Origin: Fragilaria crotonensis
Lineage: Eukaryota > Bacillariophyta > Fragilariophyceae > Fragilariales > Fragilariaceae
NCBI GenBank assembly: GCA_022925895.1
Contig: JAKSYS010000473.1
Location: 1 to 49,822, forward strand
Direction: 5' to 3'
Length of the DNA stretch: 49,822 nucleotides
Under the pieces are notes generated by a model. The model was not told the origin of the DNA and did no database searches. It saw only the letters and a list, made by a program, of their open reading frames with translations. This document shows, piece by piece, positions 19,060 through 28,257 of the stretch (position 1 is its first letter; the number at the start of each line of letters is the position of its first letter). Position numbers and translations under genes: made by a program.

Positions 19060-20535
19060 ATGGATGGCGCGATGAAAGAGAAAGTGATTGGAGCTATCAC
19101 GGATGCCGCGCACCAAGTATGTGGAAACTCCTATGCGACCGAAGAAATTAGGAATTTGGTGCTCTCATCCGTTTCCTTTCCGAACAAGAATGACGATCTG
19201 GATGGAAAGCCTCATGATGTTGAGATTCGCATTGCTTTGAGTCTTTTTCATCACGCACGAAAACGAAAAAGGCGCGATTCGCATTCCATTGAGCTGATTT
19301 CGGATTTTGGCCTTGCGCGTGCAGTCCATTCTCCAATTGATGTTGCGGATTTGTTCTGCCAAGCATTGAACCAACACTGGGATGTGAGGATCGATTATTC
19401 TGGCATCCTGTGTCTCGTGACGGAGGAGCGTTCCCGATCCTTGAGAGCTAGTGGTAGACTGCCTTGTCCTCGCTGTGTCAAATGGTGCAAAGGCGAGAAG
19501 GGACTGTGGTGGCATCAACAACTCAAACATGGGATTGGCCACAGCGAAGCCACTGAACACGCTTCAACAGAACGCACCACACTGGCACTGATTCCGTACA
19601 CTCCAGCTGAATTAATTCGTGCGCCAGTTGGGGAATCAATCAATATGCCACGCTTCGTCAAATCAGAGGACGATGTATTTGGTTTTGCTCGCGAGGGGAA
19701 CCTTGAAGCCCTTCAAGCACTTATTCTGGCTGGTGCAGACGTGTCTGATGCATGGGATAGCAAAGGAGCGTTGCCTTTACACTGGGCGGCCGGTTCTGGT
19801 CATTGTTCCGTGGTCAGATATCTTGTCAGACATTGCAACTGTAATCCGAACGTTGGTCAACGAGGCAAACGATCCTTTTCCGGGCGGACTGCACTCCACT
19901 GGGCAGCAAGAAATGGACACCTTGACGTGGTCAAGTATCTGGTAGAAGATTGTAAGGTCAACTTAGATGCGGTCACAGCTGATGGGACATCCGCCTTCGG
20001 CTGGGCCTGCTGGCAAGGGCACCTTGAGATAATGAAATACTTGAAGCGACATGGATGCGATGTGCACAAAACCAATTCTTTCGGCTGCAATGCAGTTTTG
20101 TGGTGCGCCCAAGGTGAGGGGAATCGCCTGGAATCAATGCAGTGGCTGCTGAGCATTGGGTGTGAAATGTGCATGACCAACACTAATGGACACGGTGCCT
20201 TGCACAAAGCGGCTCAACGAGGTCGTGACGATTTAGTAGACTGGCTTGTACACCATTTGAAACCGATTTCATTCTCATGGATCGGGCCAGATACAGAAGG
20301 ATGCTGTCCGTCCGATCTAGCTGGAATGGAAGGGCATGTCGACCTGGCGACGAAACTTGCAGAACATGAAACTGCACTTGCGCGTATCCTTTACAACCAA
20401 CCTAGCACAGAGATTCCAGAATGGATCACTTTGAGCGCAGATGATTTTAAATTTGCATCAAATGTGGGAATCATGGGGAGGGACTCGACGATTGCAGAAG
20501 GCTTTGCTTCACAAGGATTCACGGTCACAGAGTAA
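19060..20535 (+). CDS. C2H2-type zinc finger plus ankyrin-repeat protein
   Basis: 491 aa, intronless, ATG at 19060. The N-terminal 130 residues are unassigned and include a basic RKRKRRD stretch (possible nuclear signal). One zinc-finger-like site follows: C136-x2-C139-x12-H152-x4-H157 (with C143 and H161 nearby). From about 210 to 440 there are ankyrin repeats: DVFGFAREGNLEALQALILA, GALPLHWAAGSGHCSVVRYL, GRTALHWAARNGHLDVVKYL, GTSAFGWACWQGHLEIMKYL, GCNAVLWCAQGEGN and GHGALHKAAQRGRDDLVDWL. The consensus TALHxAAxxGH is well kept in repeats 2 and 3 and weaker toward the end. Its likely role is protein binding; target and location are unknown. Confidence 0.88.
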   Translation: MDGAMKEKVIGAITDAAHQVCGNSYATEEIRNLVLSSVSFPNKNDDLDGKPHDVEIRIALSLFHHARKRKRRDSHSIELISDFGLARAVHSPIDVADLFCQALNQHWDVRIDYSGILCLVTEERSRSLRASGRLPCPRCVKWCKGEKGLWWHQQLKHGIGHSEATEHASTERTTLALIPYTPAELIRAPVGESINMPRFVKSEDDVFGFAREGNLEALQALILAGADVSDAWDSKGALPLHWAAGSGHCSVVRYLVRHCNCNPNVGQRGKRSFSGRTALHWAARNGHLDVVKYLVEDCKVNLDAVTADGTSAFGWACWQGHLEIMKYLKRHGCDVHKTNSFGCNAVLWCAQGEGNRLESMQWLLSIGCEMCMTNTNGHGALHKAAQRGRDDLVDWLVHHLKPISFSWIGPDTEGCCPSDLAGMEGHVDLATKLAEHETALARILYNQPSTEIPEWITLSADDFKFASNVGIMGRDSTIAEGFASQGFTVTE

Positions 20536-20622
20536 ATGAGATTTAGCCTGTACTGCTATAATGGGTCTTGCGAGGTGTTTGCTTGGATAATAAATGTACA
20601 TGTGAAGGAAGGCCCGCGCTTT
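20536..20622. other. convergent intergenic gap
   Basis: 87 bp between the stops of the ankyrin gene and the fibrillin gene. Confidence 0.4.
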
Positions 20623-21584
20623 CTACGCGGCATCTAAACTTTCGAATCCTTCGTCCGTCTCCTCCTTGGGTACAGAAGCCGTGCGACAAAGCACGAAGAC
20701 GGACCCCTTATGGCCACGGGTTATTCGAATGGACTCATCGATGTAAGTGGTCCGCAGCCAACCTCTTGGCCCGAATATTCCGAGAGGGAAGTTGGTGTCC
20801 ATGCGACTCTTTGTGACGATAAGGCGAACCGAGTGGAATCGCACGTCAACTCGTCTCAAGTCATCGTCATTTGGCTTGAAATTGATGTCGACAAACAGTG
20901 TCGCCTGGCGCTTTTCCCGTCCTGGAAACCGGAAAGTCACGACGTTGCGCACCCGTCCCTTTTTCAGGTCGACCAATTGACTGCTGCGTGCAGATCCTCG
21001 CTCGACACCCAGACGCTCGAGGCGATCCTGCACAGGGCGAGGAAGAAATGGATTGGAACGGCCTTGTCCATCTGGGTTGTTGCTGTAAGCCTGGTTTTCT
21101 AATGGACTGAAAGCCGTCGAGGCGCGTTAGTCTCCCATTGTCTGTTGCACTTAAATGCTTTCGCACGTTTCGCGCCAGGTAACACTTACTTGATCAAAGC
21201 ACGAAGTGGATTGCGTCTCCACTCGGTGCTTCGTCTATCTTGAGCGGTCCACAGAAGTTCCCAGTTACCAGCAAGACTTTCCAGTACATCGTCATCGGGC
21301 GTCGGACAATTCTTTTCAAGTTCGTCGATCTGTCCTAAAATGTGGCTAGTCAACTTCCTCGACGTCGGAGCATTGCTTGGAGTTTCCTTCAAGGAATCCA
21401 AAAGCTCTGCCTTCATGATCAATCGGGCATTCTCGGTGCCCTGTGTCGCAGCCCACATTACAGAGTATTCATTCGAGTGTCCATGACTCCTCACAATTGT
21501 GGGAGGGACAAAGCAATGTGATGTTCGCAAGCAAAGAGCAATTAATGCTATCGTCAAGCTGGAGGATGTTCTATTCAGGATCAT
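20623..21584 (-). CDS. plastid lipid-associated protein (PAP/fibrillin), one intron
   Basis: Exon 1 is 21584-21190 and exon 2 is 21082-20623, with a 107-nt intron (GTAAGT...TTACAG), giving 284 aa. The N-terminus MILNRTSSSLTIALIALCLR is a signal peptide ending TSHC, then FVPP. Phe at +1 is the ASAFAP-type mark of import into the complex diatom plastid. Family signatures: LLDSLKETPSNAPTSRKLTS, LAGNWELLWTAQDRRS, RSNPFLPRPVQDRLERLG, NVVTFRFPGR and, near the end, GWLRTTYIDESIRITRGHKG. Fibrillins are lipocalin-fold proteins of thylakoids and plastoglobules, involved in lipid and quinone handling. The acceptor was chosen for frame. An alternative 8-16 nt upstream would add an NQAYS-type stretch but does not keep phase with the donor seen. 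Confidence 0.88.
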
Positions 21585-23028
21585 GTCGTGAGAGGGAGTT
21601 GCACTATCATTTATGCATACGAGCTAACGGGTATAGTTCTCGACCTTCATGTATGACTTGTGTCTTGTGTGCTTGTGTGCTTGTGTGTATGCAAAAGCAT
21701 GTGCTCCTAAATGCATACCTCGACCATCGAAGGCAATTCCAGCAGAAACTAAAATGTAAGCGTATCTTTAGTGGATCAAGTGTCGAATCTACGATGAATC
21801 AATACGGAGAAATGTCTCCTTCCATCCTCCGGGTACTTTTATTCCTTGTTGCCGTACTGAGAGTGTACAGTACCCCGAGACCCCGAGTACTTGTGCAATC
21901 CATTTACGGAGTACTGTACGTATTCCGAGTAAGGAACTTTCATACATTCTGTTGCATGTACAGTACTCGGAGAACTTCGGACGGACTGAGTACAAGTACT
22001 TCTGACTCCTGTGTACTTGTACTACTACAATGCAAGTACCAGGCGCAGAGTATGCATACCAGGTACAAGTACGGAGTATTGTGGCGTCGTACAACCTGGC
22101 GTCTGGTGCTGAATTACGACGTATGATAGGACGTATGTAGGACGTAGGACTAGTACTAGTACTAAGTACTAGTACTTGTACTTGTACCTGGTACAGGTAT
22201 GTCATACAAGGTACAGTTACCAGCACTCCGGAGTCCCGAGTCCGGAGGTCGGAGGTCGGAGGTCGGAGCGTACATATAATACTGTAAGAGCTGTAGAGTA
22301 CATTTCTACTACGAAGAAGCTACATGTACCAATATGCATACCGCATACCCGCATACCCCATGTACTCGGAGTACAATAGACACGAATAGACCGCTCCCTT
22401 TGCGCCAACGGAAGAACGAACAACGAATCAGCCTATGTAGAATGGTGATGTACTCCAGTACAGTGTAACTGGTACATGTACCACGTAACATGTACTGTGG
22501 AGTATGAAATTGGAGGAAGGACAGCTTCCGAAATCGACACAACATCGCAGTCATCGCCAAGGACACAACGGGAAAGTGCGGGTGTGGTCCGCAGTTGCGT
22601 AGCAGGTACCACCTACGATGTACACACGTACGAGCCGCACGTAACAATTACTCCAGCACCAAGTACAGCTTGTACCGTGTAACCGGAGCATGTCTCAATC
22701 GCAACAACTTGTACGACACGTTTACAATTTTCCAACCCATTCGTTGATCAGTCGGCCTCGCTGTGTTGCTTGCCATCGAAAGGATTAAGAAGGTCAAAGC
22801 AGCCCATCACTCGACGCGTTAAAGCCAACAATTGACCCTGCTCGCTAAATGGCAGCAGGCTACGGTGACTCTATCCTGTGCGTTCTTAGCGATAAGCCCT
22901 GTGCCCTCCTTACGAATCGAAGGGACGGGAATTCAACTTTGCTTTTTCTTTCCACCGGCGCCAGTAGCGACCACCCTGACTGATACGAATTATCAGTGTT
23001 GAAACTCTCGACTTCTTGATACGAATCG
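21585..23028. other. GTAC-rich, palindrome-dense intergenic region
   Basis: 1.4 kb without a supported gene. From about 21840 to 22700 the sequence is crowded with GTAC, TACTAG and GGTACC words (for example GTACTAGTACTTGTACTTG near 22163) and short tandem CGGAGGT runs at 22240-22266. Antisense and sense ORFs here have low-complexity Tyr/Val/Thr composition and are rejected. Confidence 0.6.
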
Positions 23029-23610
23029 ATGACTTTGAATCTGCAGAAAGTATCCAACAGTACCAAGACCAGTGCAACCAAAGCAGTCATGATTGGTTCC
23101 AGGCCATCCTTTATCTCTGTTCCACCCATGCGCTTCCTCATCATGGACGCACCGCGACAATCTAACCTCCATCTCTATATCAAGGAGATGAAGAAGCATT
23201 CCGTTTCCGATGTTGTGAGAGTTTGCGAGCCGACCTATCTGAGCTCCGAGTTGGAGAGTGCTGGAATGGGACTTCACGAGATGGAATACCCCGATGGTCA
23301 CGCCCCCTCACGCGAACTTATTGACCGATGGCTCGGGCTTGTGGAAGATACCTTTTTCAAGGAGTCGAGCGCCGTCAATTCTAAGTGCCTCGCTGTGCAT
23401 TGTGTTGCAGGGTTGGGCAGAGCACCCGTCATGGTCGCCATTGCACTCATTGAATTTGCTAATTACGACCCCATGGAAGCCGTGGCTTTGATTCGCAGCC
23501 ATCGTCGAGGCGCCATTAACGAGAAGCAGCTCACGTACCTTGAGGGGTACAAGCGTCATTGGAAGCGATCCGCCGGAACTGGTGAGAGTGCCTGCTGTGT
23601 TATTCTTTGA
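23029..23610 (+). CDS. PTP4A: PRL-type (PTP4A) prenylated protein tyrosine phosphatase
   Basis: 193 aa, intronless. The active-site P-loop HCVAGLGRAPV has Cys125 and Arg131. The general-acid loop is EYPDG (Asp89). A second Cys in VRVCEPTY (Cys66) matches the redox-paired Cys of animal PRLs. RRGAINEKQLTYLEGY is the family's typical helix. The C-terminus is a CaaX box, C190-V-I-L, preceded by Cys189 and a basic KRHWKRS segment. Ending in Leu it favours geranylgeranylation, so membrane attachment is expected. PRLs bind CNNM magnesium transporters in animals; in a diatom the partner is unknown. About 30 residues precede the usual PRL start, and Met34 is an alternative start. Confidence 0.92.
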   Translation: MTLNLQKVSNSTKTSATKAVMIGSRPSFISVPPMRFLIMDAPRQSNLHLYIKEMKKHSVSDVVRVCEPTYLSSELESAGMGLHEMEYPDGHAPSRELIDRWLGLVEDTFFKESSAVNSKCLAVHCVAGLGRAPVMVAIALIEFANYDPMEAVALIRSHRRGAINEKQLTYLEGYKRHWKRSAGTGESACCVIL

Positions 23611-23831
23611 AGACCACTCGTTCCGTTTGAGTTTATGTATTCCGTTGGTTTTTGTTTCTCGTATCTAGAAATAGGTTATAATGTGTCGAAACAAATAGTT
23701 CAGTGTTAATGTAGAGCTTGTAGTGTCTCCTTGATGGGTGATGGGCAGAACTTCTTCGCTGCTGCCTGCGCCACGCATCTCTATCTCCATTAAGAATTTA
23801 GTCAGTGATTGTGAAACAGGCCTAACCGACG
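23611..23831. other. intergenic, no gene seen
   Basis: 3' flank of the phosphatase gene; nothing recognised. Confidence 0.4.
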
Positions 23832-24160
23832 ATCAACATTCTTCTTTACACTCCTTTTCTTCCATGGCTTCAGAGCGTCAAGCCATTCCTTGGCAACGCC
23901 GAAATAGGTTTGCAAGTCAGCAGTAGTCAGTTTTTTTCTCGAGTCGCATATTCAGCCCTGTCCACACCAGGCTTCAAAGAATAAAATGGGATACCAAACT
24001 CTTCGCCTGCGTTCTTGGGAGCTGCGTCGATCTCTGCAGCATCTTCTTTATTCTTCTCCAACAGGAAGGGGCGCTGCTTTCTTGTCGCTTGTGCCTCTTC
24101 TCAGCTTTTCCATAGCACCAATAATCTGCGGCTGGAGTTCCTTCTTCTTATCCTAGTGTT
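23832..24160 (-). pseudogene. degenerate copy of the 3' end of the villin-headpiece gene
   Basis: Aligns by eye, with indels, to 24440-24790. Matching blocks include CTTCCATGGCTTCAGAGCGT versus CTTCCAAGGCTTTAGAGTGC, CCGAAATAGGTTTGCAAGTC versus CCGAAGTAGGTTTGGAAGTC, and CCCTGTCCACACCAGGCTTC versus CCCCGTCCACACCAGCTTTC. The equivalent coding region is the headpiece and the end of the coiled coil. Stops and indels remove the frame. It lies about 270 bp downstream of the parent stop in the same orientation, a partial tandem duplication. Confidence 0.75.
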
Positions 24161-24430
24161 CGACCAACGTTGCCTAACTGAAAGAGATGGTTTACATACA
24201 GTCTGAAATTCTACGCACCAGGCATTCATGACCTTGTCTCTCGTCTCCCTTCCCCGTTCCATGGCTCCTCATGTCGAGAAAGGAATTACAACACCTCGAC
24301 GTAAACTAAATCAGTGCTAATGCTTCAGTGTGTGGCTTCTCTTAGAAGATCTTAGATTACTCGCGGCCACCGACACAACCCACACTTCGATGTCACAATG
24401 ATGTCAAAGCTTTTGACAAACGATGGGGGT
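24161..24430. other. intergenic, no gene seen
   Basis: Spacer between the headpiece pseudogene fragment and the intact gene. Confidence 0.4.
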
Positions 24431-27400
24431 TTACCAAAGACCAACATTCTTCTTGAGACTATTTTTCTTCCAAGGCTTTAGAGTGCTGAACTCTTCCTTC
24501 GCCATCCCGAAGTAGGTTTGGAAGTCAGCAGGAGAGAGGTATTGTTCTCGTGTCGCGTATTCAACCCCGTCCACACCAGCTTTCAACTCGTCCAACGAGT
24601 AAAATTGGATGCCATGCTCTTCAGCTGCTTTCTTGCGAGCTGCCTCGGCCTCTGCAGCCAACTTCTTAGCTGCGTCTTCGGCAGCAAGTCGCGCTGCTTC
24701 TTTCTCTTCTTGCATTTTCTTCAGTTTTTCCTCAGCAGCCTTGACCTTCTCCTCCAGTTCCTTCTTCTTTCTTTCCTCCTCAGCCAACCTCGCCACCTCC
24801 AAGGACTTGATTTTCTCTGCGGCTTCAAGTTTACGGGCCTTTTCTTCTTCAATCATAGCCTTCGCCTGAGCTTCTTGGCGGGCCTTGATCTCCTCGGCAC
24901 TTCTACCCATGTTCTTTAGCAGCTCGGCGGCTTCTTTCTTCCGTGCATCTTCCTCCTCCTTTAGAGCTTTTATTTGTGCCGCCTTTATTGCGTCGAGTTC
25001 TTCAGCAGACTTTTGAGACTGCTTGATTCGTTCAGCTGCTTCAAGCTTTCGGGCTTGCTCTTCTTCTTTCATGATGCGAGCTTGTTCAAGCTTGTGGGCT
25101 TCGCGATCAGCAGCGCTCATCTTTTCAATAGAATTCTGCTTGCGAGCGCTATCAGTCAAAGCCATCTTCTGATCCGCAGGCTCGGAATTCAGAGAAGCTG
25201 ACTTACTGACCGATACAACGGGCGTTGAAGGCTCCTTAGTTGCGGGAATTCCTTGTGATTCCGATTCAGCAGTAACGTCGACCACCATGTTTGATTCACC
25301 CTCTTTATCAACCACAGCTTCCGTAGGCTGTGAGAGGGACTGGGACTCAGTGCCATCAAACGCTTGCTCGTCAACATCCTCTGCAGGCTCTTGCGTCTCA
25401 GGAATTGGCTCCCGTGCCGTAGTCACATCTGCGTCAGGCATTCCTACAAGCGTGTCGTTTGCATCCGAATCTGACGCGATTGGAGCGACATCAGACGGTT
25501 CATCAACAGCCGGCTCCTCTTCGACTGACTCTACTACACCAGGGTCGGTCTCTGGCTTCTCCTCAACGACTGCCACATCAATCGGTTCTTCATTGCCCGG
25601 CTCCTCCGGAACAGGTCCATCCGCGGTAGGTTCGACGATAACAGGTACCTCGGCGACTGACTCTTCCGCAACCGTGTCGGCTGCAATGGATGCTGGGGCA
25701 GCCAGTTCCTCGGCGATTGGCTCCTCCACAACATGTTCGGTGTCCGGCTTCTCCTCGACGATTGCCACATCAATCGGTTCCTCATCGCCCGGCTCCTCAG
25801 CAACAGGTGCAGCCGCGATAGGCTCCGAGACACTAGATTCCTCGGCGACTGACTCTTCAGATGCTACAGCAGCCTTTTCCTCGGCGATTGGTTCTTGTGC
25901 AACCGGCTTCTCAGGGATTGGATCTTCCGTAACGTCCGTGGTGACAGTCTCCTCGGCTGCAACTTGTTCCCCTGTGATAGGTGCAACATCAACCGGTTCC
26001 TCCAAGTTGGGTGCTACGGCAGCCGATTCCTCCGTAACGGCCTCCTCTGGGGCAACAGGTTCCGGTGCGATGGGTGCCACACCAACCACTTCCTCTGCGA
26101 TTGGATCCTCTGCAACCGATTCCGCTGCGATTGGTGCAACGGCCCCCGATTCCTCAGCAACGGAGTCTTCTGCGATAACAGGTTCCTCTGCGATTGAATC
26201 CTCTGCGATTGGGGCAACGCCGATCGGTTCCTCTGCAATGATATCCTCACCAATGGGCTCCTCTGCGATTAGTGCAACGGCAGCCAATTCCTCGCTTACG
26301 GTCTCGTCTGCTGTAACAGGTTCCGGTTCGATTGGTGCAGCGTCAACCGCTTCATCCGCGATTGGATCCTCATTAATGGGCTCTTCCGCGATTGGTGCAA
26401 CGTCAGCCGATTCCTCGGAAACGGACTCCTCTGCGGCAACAGGTTCCGGTTCGAGTGGTACGATATCAGTCGGTTCCTCATCGATTGGCACCTCTGCAAT
26501 TGATGCAACGGCACCCAATTCCTCTGTAACGGACTCTTCTGCAGCAACAATTTCCGCTGCAATGGGTGAAGCAGCAACCGGTTCATCGGAAACTGGATCC
26601 TCTGAAATTGGTACAACAGCACCCGATCCCTCTGCGATTGGATCCTCATCAATGGGCTCCTCTGCGGTTGGTGCATCGGCAACCAGTTCATCGACACTTG
26701 ACTCCTCGACAACCGGTTCCACCGCAATGGGTACTCCGGCAGTCGGATTCTCAGCGATCGATTCCTCGGCAACTAACTCGTTTGAGGGTACTTCACCGAT
26801 ACCGTGTTCCTGTTCAACGGCATCTGCTGCTATCGGCTTCTCATCGATTGGTTCCTCTGAATTATGATCTCCTTCGACTACGTCCTCTGTGATTGGTTCC
26901 ACTTCAACGGGTTCCTTTGCTACAGATTCTTCCACTGGCTCCTCCTCGACGCTATCGTCTGTAACTAGCGTCTCTTCGACAAAATCGTCAACTGCGGTTG
27001 ATGCACCGGCTGCTATGACCGCATCTGGTTCGTCAGCATTAGCTTCTCCTTCTCCAGCTGTATCTTCAATAGTGTCCAATTCGAGTTGATCGGTCGTGTT
27101 CTGGGTCGGTTCGTTTTCCTGTACCGCTTCGTTTTGGTCTGCATCCACTGGCACAACGTCTTCCGAAGCATTATTGTCTGGTGCATCATCATCTTCTTCT
27201 CCTTCTTCCGATGACACTAATGCACTTTCATGTTCGGTTGCAACGCCACCGTCGTCATTCACAACGACAGTTTGATGATCCATCACGCCATTGGTTGTGT
27301 GGAGGTCGGTGTCGTCGGCTTCGTCAGTAGGAACAGAAACCACTTCGTTCTGGATAGCGAAAGCTTCTGCCTCCATATCGTTTGTAAGGTCCTTCTTTGT

Positions 27401-27472
27401 ACCTCCCATTGAGTAATCCTCTGGCTGGTCGTAGTCGTCGATGCTGTTGTTGTTGGTCGGCGTAGTCGACAT
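24431..27472 (-). CDS. acidic-repeat, coiled-coil protein with C-terminal villin headpiece
   Basis: 1013 aa from ATG 27472 (MSTTPTNNN); the open frame extends 15 codons further without another ATG. Residues about 150-690 are a degenerate acidic repeat of EEPIAEEPV / AEESVAEE type with few basic residues. About 790-950 is a Lys/Glu/Ala-rich coiled coil (ARKLEAAERIKQSQKSAEEL). Residues 958-1013 are a villin headpiece: YSLDELKAG, YATREQYLSPADFQTYFGMA, EEFSTLKPWKKNSLKKNVGLW. The basic tail KKNSLKK that contacts F-actin is kept; the terminal Phe of the family is Trp. It likely links actin to another structure through a long flexible acidic spacer. The gelsolin repeats of true villins are absent. 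Fragments of this gene are scattered at 23832-24160 and 30983-31460. A 526-codon open frame lies antisense and is a shadow of the repeat. Confidence 0.9.
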   Translation of the reverse strand: MSTTPTNNNSIDDYDQPEDYSMGGTKKDLTNDMEAEAFAIQNEVVSVPTDEADDTDLHTTNGVMDHQTVVVNDDGGVATEHESALVSSEEGEEDDDAPDNNASEDVVPVDADQNEAVQENEPTQNTTDQLELDTIEDTAGEGEANADEPDAVIAAGASTAVDDFVEETLVTDDSVEEEPVEESVAKEPVEVEPITEDVVEGDHNSEEPIDEKPIAADAVEQEHGIGEVPSNELVAEESIAENPTAGVPIAVEPVVEESSVDELVADAPTAEEPIDEDPIAEGSGAVVPISEDPVSDEPVAASPIAAEIVAAEESVTEELGAVASIAEVPIDEEPTDIVPLEPEPVAAEESVSEESADVAPIAEEPINEDPIADEAVDAAPIEPEPVTADETVSEELAAVALIAEEPIGEDIIAEEPIGVAPIAEDSIAEEPVIAEDSVAEESGAVAPIAAESVAEDPIAEEVVGVAPIAPEPVAPEEAVTEESAAVAPNLEEPVDVAPITGEQVAAEETVTTDVTEDPIPEKPVAQEPIAEEKAAVASEESVAEESSVSEPIAAAPVAEEPGDEEPIDVAIVEEKPDTEHVVEEPIAEELAAPASIAADTVAEESVAEVPVIVEPTADGPVPEEPGNEEPIDVAVVEEKPETDPGVVESVEEEPAVDEPSDVAPIASDSDANDTLVGMPDADVTTAREPIPETQEPAEDVDEQAFDGTESQSLSQPTEAVVDKEGESNMVVDVTAESESQGIPATKEPSTPVVSVSKSASLNSEPADQKMALTDSARKQNSIEKMSAADREAHKLEQARIMKEEEQARKLEAAERIKQSQKSAEELDAIKAAQIKALKEEEDARKKEAAELLKNMGRSAEEIKARQEAQAKAMIEEEKARKLEAAEKIKSLEVARLAEEERKKKELEEKVKAAEEKLKKMQEEKEAARLAAEDAAKKLAAEAEAARKKAAEEHGIQFYSLDELKAGVDGVEYATREQYLSPADFQTYFGMAKEEFSTLKPWKKNSLKKNVGLW

Positions 27473-28257
27473 GTTGGGATGAAGCGCAAAGGAGGTCGAC
27501 ACTGGGATTGAGATCAAATGATGCCACTACGAATCTTTTAATTTTCAAGCTGCCGAAGAAAGAATTCGAAAGTCCTTGATGTGCTTGTGGTTCTTGTGCT
27601 CTTTATGAGCTTCGTGGGATGTGTGTATGAGTGCCGTGACTCAAGGACAAGGGCCAATCGTTGGAATGTGTTTTTTAAAGTTGTTGTTGTGGGGATTTTC
27701 GGGGAGGCACAGAGTATAATGATTTTTCGTGACCTGCAACCACGTGTTGCAAGGCTGTTTTACTTGCCCCATTGGACGGATATAGATATAGCGTGTATAG
27801 CATATAGCACATGTGTACACCATTAGATTCAGTACTTAAACGCGTACATATCGTATAGAAGCCACAAGCGCGTTGGCACAACTCATCGTAAGGGACAGGA
27901 AGGCGCGTTCGCCATCCGCACACTAGAAAAATAGACTATGGCTCGAAGTATCATGGTCACACGCTATCAGGAGGGTCGATGGGCGCGCCAAGATCGCCAA
28001 AGAGAAGGGTTAGACAAAGCATAGAACGACGTACAGACTCTTTGATTTCTCCCCATGAAAGCCAGCCAAAATTCACTGCAGGCAGCGCTCGGTGTGCTGA
28101 TTTGTCTGTGTGCTGTGTGCTCCACCAGTAATTTTTGACCAAAGATACGCTGGGAAGGGCGAAACGTGATCTGTCGCTTGAGACAACAGCCCAGAGCGAG
28201 TACTAAAGTTGTTTCCTCATCCCTGCAACCTTCTAAGCTAAAACAGATCGTTCCAGA
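27473..28257. other. divergent intergenic region, no gene seen
   Basis: Upstream of both the headpiece gene (-) and the CCDC137-like gene (+). No supported coding region or repeat. Confidence 0.4.

Noticed and set aside
21443-22647. 227-codon and related ORFs in the GTAC-rich tract
   Set aside because: Composition is biased toward Tyr, Val, Thr and Ser from the GTAC words, with similar ORFs on both strands and no domain.
25287-26867. 526-codon open frame antisense to the villin-headpiece gene (Ser/Ala/Thr-rich)
   Set aside because: It mirrors the acidic codon repeat (GAA/GAG/GCC read backwards give Ser/Ala). The minus strand has the headpiece domain, a proper start and a coiled coil, so this is a shadow.
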